DNA from: Corinectria fuckeliana
Taxonomy: Eukaryota; Ascomycota; Sordariomycetes; Hypocreales; Nectriaceae
Reading direction: 5' to 3'
NCBI GenBank assembly: GCA_019137255.1
Contig: WPDH01000018.1
Coordinates: forward strand, 62,001-126,000
Length of the DNA: 64,000 nucleotides
Shown here: piece after piece, positions 1 through 10,730 of the stretch
How positions within the stretch are numbered: position 1 is the first letter of the stretch
Layout of the letters: every line of letters begins with the position of its first letter
Notes under the pieces: model-generated
Database searches by the model: none
What the model was told of the DNA's origin: nothing
Seen by the model: only the letters and a program-made list of their open reading frames with translations
Program-made: the position numbers and the translations under genes

Positions 1-2039
1 CTGGAACAGTGGTAGGCTCTATCTGGGGGGTTAAACGAGTGTCAGAGTACCGGAGTGTTTGAGGATCCGCGGAATGCTGCGTGGGAGTACGGGAGTGTGG
101 GAGAGGAAACATGGGTAAGTGGAAATAATCGAACGACAGTCATCCGACAGCAGGCAAACATTGTTACTTGGCATTTCTCTTGCCGTCTTGTTCTCCATCG
201 TTATCTGGGCGGTTGTGAGGCAGATGGACGATAGAGGACAGAGGATAGCTTAGACGGTGGATGTGACTTGTAAGCGCATGGTCACCCGGAGCATTGTCGT
301 CACAGACCCGCCCAGGTCGTCACACCGGAAGTTCGGAACAGTGGCAGGGAAGCATTTAAGCTCATGCCATTTTGGAGAGGGAGTCTCCCGATCCGAGGAA
401 GCCCTGGTTGTGTGCCTAGTCCGCAAGGAGCGGAAGCACGAACGGATCCATGCCGTGATGCATCGCCAGTGGATAGTACATAGTCGATAGTGTATTCTCG
501 CGTGCATGTTCCAATGTAGGTCAGTTGCCGACCACTGCACAGGAGACCAACAGCATCTACCAGTGCCATGGATAGCGAGCCCGGGCGGGCAGCGTCCAGG
601 TTTCCCCCCAGGTGCTCCCCCGGTAGACGCTAATGTAGATAGTTAATTCTCCATTAATTAGCGTCGTCACAGCCCGTGCATCTTGCCGAGCCCACGCGTC
701 CATCCCATCCCATCCCATCCCAGAGTTGAGCACGGCTGACTGCCCAGCCCGTGTGAAGAGTGAAGATGCCCGCCCGCCGTCGTTGGCTGCCCCGGGTCTC
801 TAAGCGCCCGGGAGGAGCTGCCCAGCCCAGCCCCAGGGGCCCGGCGTGTGCTAACGGGGTGCTAACGGGGTGCTAGCGAGTGCTGGACTCCCCCTGAGTG
901 GCGGCCCGCCCCTGTCGTGCCCTGTGTTTCCAAATATACTCGGCCAGTCAAAGGACGCCTCTAATACTTACTTAGGCGCCCACGACATGCATCCCATTCG
1001 GGCTCGCACCAGCACCGTGGGCGAGAGAGCATGGGAGAGAGCATGGGATGTTGAGTCGTGGTCTAGTCCATGATCCCGATCCAGACCCAGACAGGAAGAG
1101 AGGCATAACTATCCCTGGTGTCTATCTCTTCTTCCCGTCTTCTTCTTCGTTTCTCATTCTCGTGATCCAATTTTCCAACCTCCAGCAACTAACCAACTAG
1201 CCACGGCGACCACGACCACGACACCATCTATTCGGCTTGGCCCTTCCCGTCTGTACTACCCCGCGAAACACCGTCGCCTGTTTGCTCTCACGCCCATCGT
1301 CTCAATCCATCCTGACACGCGAAGAAAAGAAGAAAGAAAAAACTCCAACCCTGGTCGAGCCGTTGGCTACGTCTGCTACGTTTGATCGGCCTTTTCGCAA
1401 CCCTCCGCGTTCTCGGCCTGTCCTCGCCCCGTCTCCACCTCCGGCCCCTCGGCCAAGAGACGCAAACACCTCCTTGCGTGCCGCCATCGCGGGTTTCATG
1501 CGGCAGCGTCTTTGCCGAAGCCGAGCTCGTCGCTAGAAAGCCTTTACAACGCCATTACGGCTGCAATCAACGTCTCGCTGCGGTCCATCTTCAACCTGTT
1601 TCTTTTCTTTTTTTTCACTATAGTTGTTTATGAGCTTGCCTTCGCCCTCTTCGCCATTCTTGCCCTCGACTCTTCCTTTCCCCGCTGTTGTCGCGACGAG
1701 TCAGAAGAGCCCTCACTTTGTTTGATCGCCCAGCCATCGCTTTTACTTCATTTTTCTCCTGCTGGCTCAGACCGCTGCTTTACCTCTTGTTTCTTATCTT
1801 GTTCGTCGCTCCTACTGGAAACCGTAATCTACCAGGCGTAATTAGGGTGCTTGGTTTGAGTTGAAAGGGAAAAAGAAAACCAGACGGAAGACGCTTATAT
1901 CACCGACATCGACGACTTTCTATCGAGCCACGATCCTCTGCTTCTAATCCTCTGGTCCCCTCATCCATTCTCAGTGCTGTCGCTGGCCGACTCCCGCTCG
2001 GAACGCCACCAATTCCCTTCCCCTCCACAAGCCGCCGCC
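1..2039. other. Intergenic region and leader upstream of noxA
   Basis: No gene can be supported here; the open frames are short, have no recognisable domain and overlap each other. It holds four CATCC units at 701-720 and two and a half copies of an 11-base unit (GTGCTAACGGG) at 848-880. From about 1120 onward the top strand is strongly pyrimidine-rich, with many CTTCTTC and TTTTC runs. That composition is usual for fungal promoters and long 5' leaders and fits a leader for noxA, which starts at 2040. Confidence 0.6.
701..720. repeat. (CATCC)4 microsatellite
   Basis: Four perfect tandem CATCC pentamers in the spacer upstream of noxA. No function is implied. Confidence 0.9.
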
Positions 2040-3832
2040 ATGGGCGCATCAGCAGGTTACCTCGAGCTCATAAAGAAGCAGTTCACCACGTCCAAGCTGC
2101 TCTTCCACGTCCTCTTCTGGGCATTTCACTTCGGCATCTTTGCTTATGGCTGGTAAGGAGCGCGCCCATCTCCGCCTCACTCGCCGCAACTAACAACCTC
2201 CGCTCTAGGTGGAAACAATACGCCGATTCCCGGCTGGCCGGCCTCAACTCCCTCAAGTTCTCCGTTTGGATCTCCCGAGGCGCCGGCCTCGTCCTGAGCG
2301 TCGACTGCATGCTCATCCTGCTCCCCGTCTGCCGGACCATAATGCGATGGGTCCGTCCCAAGCTCCGGTTCCTGCCCCTCGACGAGAACCTCTGGATGCA
2401 CCGCCAGATCGCCTACTCCATCCTCCTCTTCACCGCGCTCCACACCGGCGCCCACTACGTCAACTTCTACAGCGTCGAGATGAAACAGATCCGCCCCGTC
2501 ACCGCCGTCCAGATCCACTACGCCCAGGCCGGTGGCATCACTGGCCATATCATGCTGCTCTGCATGCTGCTCATGTACACCACCGCCCACGCCCGTATCC
2601 GCCAGCAGTCCTTTGAGACCTTCTGGTACACCCACCACCTCTTCATCCCGTTCTTCCTGGGCCTCTACACGCACACCGTCGGCTGCTTCGTCCGCGACAC
2701 CCCCGAAGCCATCTCGCCCTTCGCCGGCGACCAGTTCTGGGAGCACTGCCTTGGTTATCTCGGATGGCGCTGGGAGTTGTGGACCGGCGGCTTCTATCTC
2801 CTCGAGCGTCTCTACCGTGAGGTCAAAGCCCGCCGAGAGACCAAGATCACCCGAGTCGTCCGTCACCCCTACGACGTGGTCGAGATCCAGTTCAACAAGC
2901 CCTCGTTCAAGTACAAGGCCGGTCAGTGGCTCTTCCTTCAGGTGCCGTCCCTCTCCAAGTACCAGTGGCACCCCTTCACCATTACCTCTTGCCCCTTCGA
3001 CCCCTATGTCTCCATCCACGTCCGCCAAGTCGGCGACTTTACCCGCGAGCTCGGCGATGCCCTCGGTGCCGGTCTCGCGCAAGCCAAGCTCTATGACGAA
3101 GTTGATCCCATGGGAATGTACGAGGTTGCCCTCCAGAACGGCGACCAGATGCCCGCCCTACGCATCGACGGGCCCTACGGTGCCCCTGCTGAAGATGTCT
3201 TCGAGAACGAGATTGCCGTGCTGATCGGCACCGGCATTGGCGTCACCCCTTGGGCGGCTATCCTCAAGAACATCTGGCATCTGCGCAACTCGCCCAATCC
3301 GCCCCGCCGACTGCGTCGTGTCGAGTTCATCTGGGTGTGCAGGGACACCGGCTCCTTCGAATGGTTCCAGACGCTGCTGTCCTCCCTGGAGGAGCAGTCA
3401 AACGAAGCCGCCCGCGTCCCCGGCAGCACCGGCATCGAGTTCCTGAAGATCCATACCTACCTGACCCAGAGGCTCGACGCCGACACCGCCCAGAACATCG
3501 TCCTCAACAGCGTCGGTGCCGATATGGATCCTCTCACAGAGCTACGCTCACGCACCAACTTCGGCCGCCCTGATTTCCCCAAGTTGTTCACCAATATGCG
3601 CAACGGCATTCTAGACCGAACGTACCTCAACGGCCTCGAGGGCAGCATGCGGACCACGGTTGGTGTCTACTTCTGCGGTCCTTCATCGGCAGGTTTGTCT
3701 TCCCTCTGACCCACTCCCATGCTCTCACAAACCTGGTACTAACCTTCACCGCTAGCTCGCGACATCAAGTCCGCTTGCAAGGCTGCGACGGCCAAGGACG
3801 TCGAGTTCCGCTTCTGGAAGGAACACTTCTAA
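2040..3832 (+). CDS. NADPH oxidase NoxA (Nox1), superoxide-generating
   Basis: Membrane flavocytochrome that passes electrons from NADPH through FAD and two haems to oxygen, giving superoxide; in fungi NoxA controls fruiting-body development, hyphal fusion and infection structures. Exons 2040-2152, 2209-3692 and 3756-3832 join in frame to 557 residues, the usual NoxA length. The N-terminus lacks both the EF-hands of NoxC and the extension of NoxB. The four haem-ligand histidines are present as two pairs, H102/H116 and H180/H193, with the spacing seen in gp91phox. The FAD motif HPFTITS lies near 292 and the nucleotide-binding motif GTGIGVTPW near 378. The C-terminus ends in the typical FWKEHF. 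The start ATG follows a GCCGCC context. Identification is by family motifs; activity would depend on NoxR and Rac, which are not in this window. Confidence 0.95.
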
Positions 3833-4696
3833 ATGCTACTTGACCCGATGTTTGCTTTGTGTTTTTGAAGATACCTGCCTACCCAGCGTTGTGGACTGAA
3901 AAACGTACACGGTTTGGATGAAGATACTCGTCTGGTGATCCTCCCTGCTTTTATATGGCTCGGCGCAAAGAGGCTTCACTTCTGAAGGATTTTTTATGTA
4001 CTTTATCGAGGATCGTTTCTCAAAAGGGCGACTTGCCTGTAATCTGACATGGTATTTGACGATGACGGGAGAGTTTCCGGTCAGAAACCTCTCAGATGAG
4101 CAGAATATTTAGCAATATTACTTATCTGTCATATTGATGCTCATTTTCGATCTGACGCTCCTGGTTCTCCTTAGTAAATAACGGGAGTAATTATTATAGA
4201 CGGAAAATGGCCAGTATCAGGTCTCTCTGCGTGTTTAGGACCCGAACGTCTTGCGTTTGAGATGGCAGAGGGCGGCCACCTGGGCTCCATATTTCAAAGG
4301 TCCCGTCCCGCCTTTGTAGTAGTTTCCGAGTTCATGTCTGCAGACAAGTACGTGAACAAGGCGTTTATATACGACTTGACTTACATAAAGAATTCATTAT
4401 GTTCAAAATTCAAATGATATAAGCGAATGCAATAGCTCTAGTTATCATGGGCGGTAGTGCGGCGCTCACAAGTCCCTCCGGAATTCACACTCGGTCTAAG
4501 CAAAGGCCAACGAACAAAACAGCACCAGCAAGCATCAATAAGTCAACACGGTAACGGGTATAATAGTCTCTCCAGGGATCATCACATAACGAAATTGATA
4601 CCATCTTCAAGTTGCGCAGGCCTCAAACAAGCATCACTCGACTTCACGCTCGTCGAGAAACCTCCTTCGCCGGGAGCCCTGGAGCCTCGTCCAACT
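3833..4696. other. Intergenic region between convergent genes
   Basis: This spacer separates the 3' ends of noxA (+) and the membrane-protein gene (-). It is moderately AT-rich, as expected for two 3' untranslated regions. No coding region or RNA gene is visible; the open frame that begins at 4457 is largely the antisense shadow of the neighbouring minus-strand gene. Confidence 0.6.
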
Positions 4697-5544
4697 CTAA
4701 GGGCCCCAAGGAGACGCAGGGTCCTCGGCAGACGGTGGCGTCGTCTTGCCCTTGCGATCCTTCTTCTTCTTCACCTCGACCGCCTCAGGCTGCACGGCGC
4801 CATGCGACGTCTCGCCGTGCTCCACATCAGCCACGGTCACATCGCCTTCCTCTTCGTCACGGTATCGATGCTCGTCGTCCACGAACAAGGTCGCACAGCC
4901 ATCATCGCGTCGTCGCCGGATGCGCTCCAGCCAGGGAAGCTCGGGGAAAGGCGGGCGGAGGCGGTGGTTACAGTTGGGGCAGTCGGGAGGGAGCGTGCGC
5001 CAGGCGAGCCACTGGACAAGGCCGTGAATGGCGAGGCCGGTGTAGAAGGACTGCAGAGCGAGGAGTAAGTGGACGGTGCTGGGATGCGTGTTAGTGCCCG
5101 AGGAGAAGAAGCGCGCGGAGTAGCCGAATATGCGTACAAGTTAACGAGCAGAGGGATCGTCGCATAGGCGGCCAGCATGCTCAGCGAAGGGGAGCCTCCC
5201 GGCGCTATCCACGTGAAAACCAGCACGACCATCAGGGCAGCAGCGAGGATCACATCGCTAGCAAAGACCAGAACGGGATGTGACAGCTTGACCGCAAGTC
5301 CGGTGCCATCCTCGCCATCGTGGTCAGTGGTTCGACGCCGGAGCAGGAATACCGCGCCGGACGCGGAGAAGGCGAGGGGTACGAGGCCGACAGCAGGGAC
5401 CGGGTGGTTTGAGAGGACGCCGTGGGCGATGCTCAGGGGGAACGCAGGGAGGAAAGTCGCGATGGTGATGATGCGGAGGGTGCTGTGAGTGGAGGAGGGT
5501 TGAGGAGGAGACGAGTCCCAATCTGTGGTTGTGTCGTCGGCCAT
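4697..5544 (-). CDS. Unknown multi-pass membrane protein with a CPNC motif
   Basis: Two exons, 5138-5544 and 4697-5078 (minus strand), joined across a 59-nt intron with a CACTAAC branch site and CCCAG acceptor, give 262 residues. The frame changes across the intron, so either exon read alone gives a false C-terminus. Residues about 23-42, 52-68, 91-111 and 122-150 are hydrophobic, suggesting four membrane passes, the last possibly a longer hairpin. After the membrane part come a PDCPNCNHR segment, where two cysteines could bind metal, then basic (ERIRRRRDD), acidic and finally lysine-rich (KKKKDRKGK) stretches. I do not recognise the family. The even hydrophobic spacing and clean splice sites make it a credible gene; its role is unknown. 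Confidence 0.7.
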
Positions 5545-7318
5545 GGCGCCGCGTATTGCGAGTGGTGGTAGATGATGGTAGACCGAAGCGTAGACCGAAG
5601 CGTTGGGACGGAGTCACTGAGCTTGAGGGGTCCAGATTATGGCCTTAGGTTACTATGTACATATTCCAACCTCCTCAGATGATGGCGCCTTGGGCGTATC
5701 GTCGTGATCTGACCCCTGTAGAGGACGGCAGTCATGATAGGCTACCCAGACAATGCGAGAGGGGCACGAATATCAGCCAGCGATGGATGATGTATGCTGC
5801 ATTTGGTTATTGCAGCATCAGCAAAGACGATAGAGACATGAAGTTGAGAAAAATTGACTCCGAGCCTCCCCAAAACGTCCCCGGCACCTCCACTCATCAA
5901 AAGGATAGCACGTACGAGATAGAGCACCCTGTGAATCCATTAAGGCAAGGAAGTGGCAGAAGGCGCCCTGAGCTCGGTGAGGGAAACATGGGTCGAGGTT
6001 CAGGGCCACGTGGGGTATCACGTATCATCCTTGTCCGGGAGGGCGGGAGACGAAGAAGCGTGGAAGCTAATTAACATCCAATCTCAACCTGCTATTACAT
6101 GTACTATGTAGGTATGAATCACTGATAAAATATGGCTTTAGAACACCAGGGAGTGCAAAAGGCATCCCGGTTGCGGTGTCTGCTCATCCACACCCATCTC
6201 TCGTCAGGCAAGCATCGGCAGAGCACAGGGATTAGATGAGCACCAACGCCACCTACGAGCAACCACAATATTCACCACCCCAACTCATCGAAGCTTCGAA
6301 TGCCACATTTGCGCGACTTGCCAATGATGTTGTCTTTCTCAGACCGCTAAAGAGTCCCGAGGTGGGGAAGGTCAGACGGAAAGCCGGCGGAAAGCAATCA
6401 TAGCATGGATATGCAGGAAATAGATGTATGCCAATGGAGCCCAGGCTTTGATAGACCTGTCGCGATAGTTTCCCTCTCTCTCTCTCTGCAAAAGCTCTCC
6501 ATCCCTTGCCGACAGTAATGACAGAAATGCACTCGCCCCGGTCTTGGTTGTTTCAACTGATCCACAGCCAACTCGTACTCAGTAAGGGTGGTAGGCTCAG
6601 GAGTGTTCACGAGGTCAGATCCAGTTTTACGTCTTTTCTTTTTTCTTTCTTTTCCTTTCTTTTTCCCTTACCTACCTACACCAGTCGGGGCAAATCCTGG
6701 CTGCCTGGAGGCTAAGGTGGACGAAGATAATCCGTGGGGGTTTCCCTTCCTGTCACATCCAGTCCTGATTTCATCACTTCATTGGAGAATATATGTACTT
6801 AACCCATACACATGCCTTGATATTTGCGAGAGATCGCCAGCCACACGGCAGAATTCAGACGTCGGTGTGCAGCAAAGCAGTCTCCTCACCTTTAACGAGA
6901 CGTACCATTGCTCAGAGGACCTCCCGAGTCAGCAGAACACGAAAGCCCTGGAGCCCCTTGAGATGCAATCGACGTCCATCAAGCACCACTTCGTAGTGTT
7001 TCCTTCTTCATTCATCGCGTCAGTATTTGAATCGCTCTTTTGTTGCACCTACAAAACGCCTTACCGCTTCTTTGTGCCGATCTTTTCCTACCACCTGTTA
7101 ATCGCGTACTCTGTCGGGCTGTCGGCTGCAGCAACTCCCCAATCGTCGGGTGACGGATATCCGCCTCCCTTCGTCCCACCTTGAAGTGTGGCTTGAGGAA
7201 CGCAGCCAATTTGTCTCCGGGGCGTTGCGCCAAACTTGAGACTTTTGAGTGAATTTAAACTTTGCCCAAAGTCCAAGATTCAGCCCGTTTCCAGTCCTAA
7301 ACACCAATTGTCGTCACG
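5545..7318. other. Intergenic region upstream of sym1
   Basis: No supported gene. Open frames at 5655-6074 and 6588-7184 have neither a recognisable domain nor a convincing start context. A CT microsatellite lies at about 6473-6487 and a long polypyrimidine tract (mostly T with C) at about 6618-6672. The region probably holds the promoters of the two divergent flanking genes. Confidence 0.5.
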
Positions 7319-7969
7319 ATGGTTTTTCGATGGTACGCCTGGCCTCTCCCGTCAACCTTGTGCCCGTCCCCATCAATATTAACCCCAAATCCAGGTACAC
7401 TGCCAAGCTGGCCGCCCGCCCGCTGTTGACTCAGAGCGTCACCACTGCTGTCCTCTTTGCCACAGGCGACGTCACAGCCCAGCAACTCGTCGAGCAGCGA
7501 GGTTTCAGAAAGCACGACTTGACCCGAACTGGCCGGATGGCCCTCTACGGAGGCTGTGAGTTTTCCATGGCGCCCCTGATTATCGCTTCTGCGGTCCTCG
7601 ACTGACTTTTTTTTTTAAAAAACAGTTGTCTTTGGCCCCGTGGCTACCACCTGGTTTGGATTCCTTGCTCGCAACGTCAATGTGAGGAACAGGCGGCTTG
7701 AGACAGTCGCTCGCGTCGCCTGCGACCAGCTTCTCTTTGCGCCCGTTATGATCGGCGTTTTCCTCAGCAGCATGGCTACTATGGAGGGTGCCAGTGCCAA
7801 GGAGCGTTTGGACAAGACCTGGTGGCCTGCTCTGCAGACCAACTGGATGGTCTGGCCATTCGTCCAGATGATCAACTTCACATTCCTGCCTCTGCAGCAC
7901 CGTGTTCTGTTTGCCAATGTCATCTCCATTGGCTGGAACTCGTACCTGAGCTGGATCAACAGCCAGTGA
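7319..7969 (+). CDS. Sym1, Mpv17/PMP22-family inner mitochondrial membrane protein
   Basis: Homologue of yeast Sym1 and human MPV17, a small four-helix protein of the inner mitochondrial membrane linked to stress tolerance, metabolite transport and mtDNA maintenance. Exons 7319-7332 (14 nt), 7395-7555 and 7626-7969 give 172 residues, the typical family length. The tiny first exon supplies the conserved MVFRW start, completed by Y-T-A-K-L-A-A-R-P after splicing; without it the protein would begin at an atypical place. Family marks include ATGDVTAQQL, the GRMALYGG turn, TTWFGFL, the WWPALQTNWMVWPFVQ core and NFTFLPLQHR near the C-terminus. The second intron ends in a long T tract. Specific transport activity cannot be read from the sequence. 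Confidence 0.93.
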
Positions 7970-8641
7970 ACAAATACGGACTGCCTGGGAACATCTTCCT
8001 TGCGGCATCAGCATAGACGCGTGTTTTAGCTGGCATCCAGCATGTGGATTTGCAGAAGACAGCATCGTTCAGTTAATTCCAAGGTTAGGGAAAGGAATAC
8101 TTAGAGATGGAGGCAACCATCCTAGAAACCGGCCATGCTTCAGATAGAGAAGACGCCATTATCCACCATACAGCTTTCAAGACTACTTGAATGCATTCCC
8201 TCGTCCGACTTATCTTACGAGTACAACAGCCGCACTAAGCCTTGTCCAACCCATAAATCACTGTGGTTCATGTGCTTGTTGAACTGGCGATAGCCCTAGT
8301 GCACTCTCGTAAGCTTATAAAACGGCATGCTTCCTTAAATCTTGACGATTAGCCGCCAGTTTTGCAAGGTTTGAGTCACTTCATGATCTAGGTCCCCGCG
8401 TCAAAGACCCGTCATCAATCTAGTCTTGGTGGTTGGCAGTTGGGTCGCAAGGTTGCCGTTATCGTTGCCTTAGGCCACAAACAGTTAGCGCCACCACTCA
8501 CCCGGTCATCGCAGCCTTTTACCGAGCGGCCAAATCCGGGTTTGAAAGAGAGCAAACGCCATAATCAGGATTCATCCTGACCTCGAAGATCCCCTCACCT
8601 CTCTCTACAGACTCTGCGGACTGCCCGCACCCGGTGCTAGG
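7970..8641. other. Intergenic region between sym1 and cox24
   Basis: Ordinary spacer of mixed composition: the 3' region of sym1 followed by the promoter of the mS38 gene in the same orientation. No open frame, repeat or RNA gene stands out. Confidence 0.5.
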
Positions 8642-9720
8642 ATGTTGCCCTCCTCGGTGCGGCGCGTCGTTTCCTCCGCCGCCTCCTCCGCCCCCAAGAC
8701 CGGCGTCCTCTCGTCCCTCGCCTCCTCGGCCTCAAAGACCACTCCCATCTTTGTCCGCGCGCACCAGCGACGATGCTCCTCCTCGAAGCCTTCTCGATCC
8801 GATAGCGGCCCGAACGAGATCGCGGCTGGTCAGTCAGTCCCCGCCTCGTCGACGTCGGCGCGGGGCGATGGCAAGGCGGGCGGCGAGAAGCGAAAACGCA
8901 AGAACAAGGACGCCTCTGAGCGGACGGCTTCCCTCAGGAAGTTACCCAGCGTTCCCAACACGCACCACATGTCGCAAGAATGTAGGTGGAAACAAGCTCG
9001 CAAAGTGTAGAAAATGCATCTAACAATACCCCAGCTCTCGGTCTATCAAGTTTCTTCTCGCTACATCGCCCCATCTCTATCACGCAAACCATGCCTCGAA
9101 CAGTATCGGACGAGCATTTTGCGTCCATTTTCGCTTCCCGAACCAAGTCGAGCAGGATCGCCGACACCGTGAGCACGCTTTCCGACACCATCGACCAGCT
9201 CGATGGTCCCATGGCCCAGATGACTATTGGCGGGCAGCAGGAGAGCCAAGGAATGGGCGAGGCTATGCACAGGGTCGATATCAAGAACGCCGACGGCAGC
9301 GAGTCGAGCATGTACCTCCAGATCGACACCATGTCCGGGGAGTTTCTACCCTTCCGGCCCCCACCTCTGCCTCAACCCCAGGCCGCTGAGGCGAACAGCG
9401 CCGTGGCCGAGGCCGAGGCCGTGGAAGATGTTCCCCAACATCGCGTCTACAAGGCTCTCTTCACCATCGAAGAGTCTACCGACCCTGATGGCCAGATCCG
9501 AATCATGGCCCACAGCCCCCGAATCATGCAGGATCGACAGCCTCGAAGCTTCCTAGAGCGACTCGCCCTCCGCCAGCTCAAGTTCGACGAAGCCCAGGGC
9601 CGTCGCGACATGCACGCCATCAGCGTCAAGAGACAACGAAAGTTGAAGATGAAGAAGAAGAAGTACAAGAAGCTGATGAAGCGGACACGAAACCTCCGAC
9701 GCAAGCTGGATAGAACTTAG
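8642..9720 (+). CDS. Mitochondrial small-subunit ribosomal protein mS38 (Cox24/AURKAIP1 family)
   Basis: mS38 sits at the decoding region of the mitochondrial small ribosomal subunit; the yeast protein was first described as Cox24/Qri5, needed for COX1 mRNA processing and translation. Exons 8642-8981 and 9035-9720 join across a 53-nt intron (GTAGGT donor, TCTAACAAT branch region, CCCAG acceptor) to give 341 residues. The N-terminus is rich in Ser, Ala and Arg with no early acidic residues, as expected for a mitochondrial targeting sequence. The family signature is the extremely basic C-terminal tail, which includes KLKMKKKKYKKLMKRTRN and ends in RRKLDRT. The middle, with its proline-rich stretch near residue 230, is poorly conserved in this family. 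The assignment rests on the C-terminal domain. Confidence 0.88.
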
Positions 9721-10730
9721 GCCTGTCCCGACTGTATATAATCCTCCCCCGCTCGACATGCTGTTTCTGTTCGGTTCAGGCATTCGAAAGGGGTTCCTTT
9801 TTCGTTGTGGGGTCTGGCAGGGCAGGAGATGATTTGTCAATTTGATTTGAACGCATTGCGCTTTGAGGCTCTCTCTTCCATAGACTCGCGCAGGTAACAA
9901 TCATCATTGCGAACTGGACTGAATGGTTCCCATTTGGTGAATGCAAGTTCTTAGAAGCATTCACCTTGTATAACTAGTCAATTCATTCCGTTTCTTCACA
10001 TATGTTCAAGCAAGTGTCTTACCAGCGATCTCGCCACTATTGGTAGACCAGCTCCTAGAGCGCTCGCCGTGTTTCCAACGGAATCGTGGGTGACAGGAAT
10101 ACGATCGGAGTTCCAAGAATAGCAACTTATTACGAAGAATTATTTGCGATACGGAGATGTCTCAACTAGCGGTCTCTTAATTCTGAAGATTTTAGCTTCA
10201 TTCAATATCCTCTCAAATAAACAGAAGCAAATATAATAGTCATATCGGAGTATATACCTTACACTTAGGTGCTACGTTCAACACTAGAGCGAAAATATCT
10301 CGAATTCGGTTTGTTTTGTGTGCTTGGCCCGCATTGAGCCTGTACCTCAAGCCCGCCTTCTCATACAATTGTGAGCTGTAATGATGACATTCAGCATTCA
10401 GAAGCTTGTTCCCAACCATGAAATATACCGATATTTTCCTACAATGTTCATTTTGTGGTCAGCCAACCCAAAAGGCGAATGTCACCCCCAAACTCGTCGT
10501 TACAAAAGTGGAGCGCGGCAGGAAGTAGACCCTCGGTGAGCCAAGGTGAGCTACTTGGTGAGACGACCCCCCACCTTGATTTTTGTCGGGGACAACACCG
10601 CCCGGCAGAAAAGCGCCGACCGCCAAAATTTTGGATTTTCTAGGCTTGGTCCCACCTCTCGAGTCGAACCGCATATGCGCCGCCTATTTTCAAAGCGATT
10701 GACCTCTGGAAAATCCTTCAAAATCAAAAT
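9721..10730. other. Intergenic region upstream of kre33
   Basis: Contains the 3' region of the mS38 gene and the promoter of kre33. The stretch around 10100-10320 is AT-rich but not repetitive. No supported gene; open frames at 10455-10826 overlap in several frames and look like noise. Confidence 0.5.

Noticed and set aside
2177..3082. 301-codon open frame antisense to noxA
   Set aside because: It is the opposite-strand shadow of a GC-rich coding exon; its Gly/Val/Glu/Asp-rich translation has no domain.
4457..5068. 203-codon plus-strand frame
   Set aside because: Lies mostly antisense to exon 2 of the membrane-protein gene; basic low-complexity composition.
5655..6074. 139-codon frame between the membrane-protein gene and sym1
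   Set aside because: No domain, mixed hydrophilic composition, no splice partners and unremarkable start context.
6588..7184. 198-codon frame upstream of sym1
   Set aside because: Includes a translated polypyrimidine tract (FFFLSFPFFF) and overlaps the sym1 promoter; no domain.
10640..10690. Possible tRNA B-box (GAGTCGAACCGC) on the minus strand
   Set aside because: No acceptor, D or anticodon stems can be folded around it.
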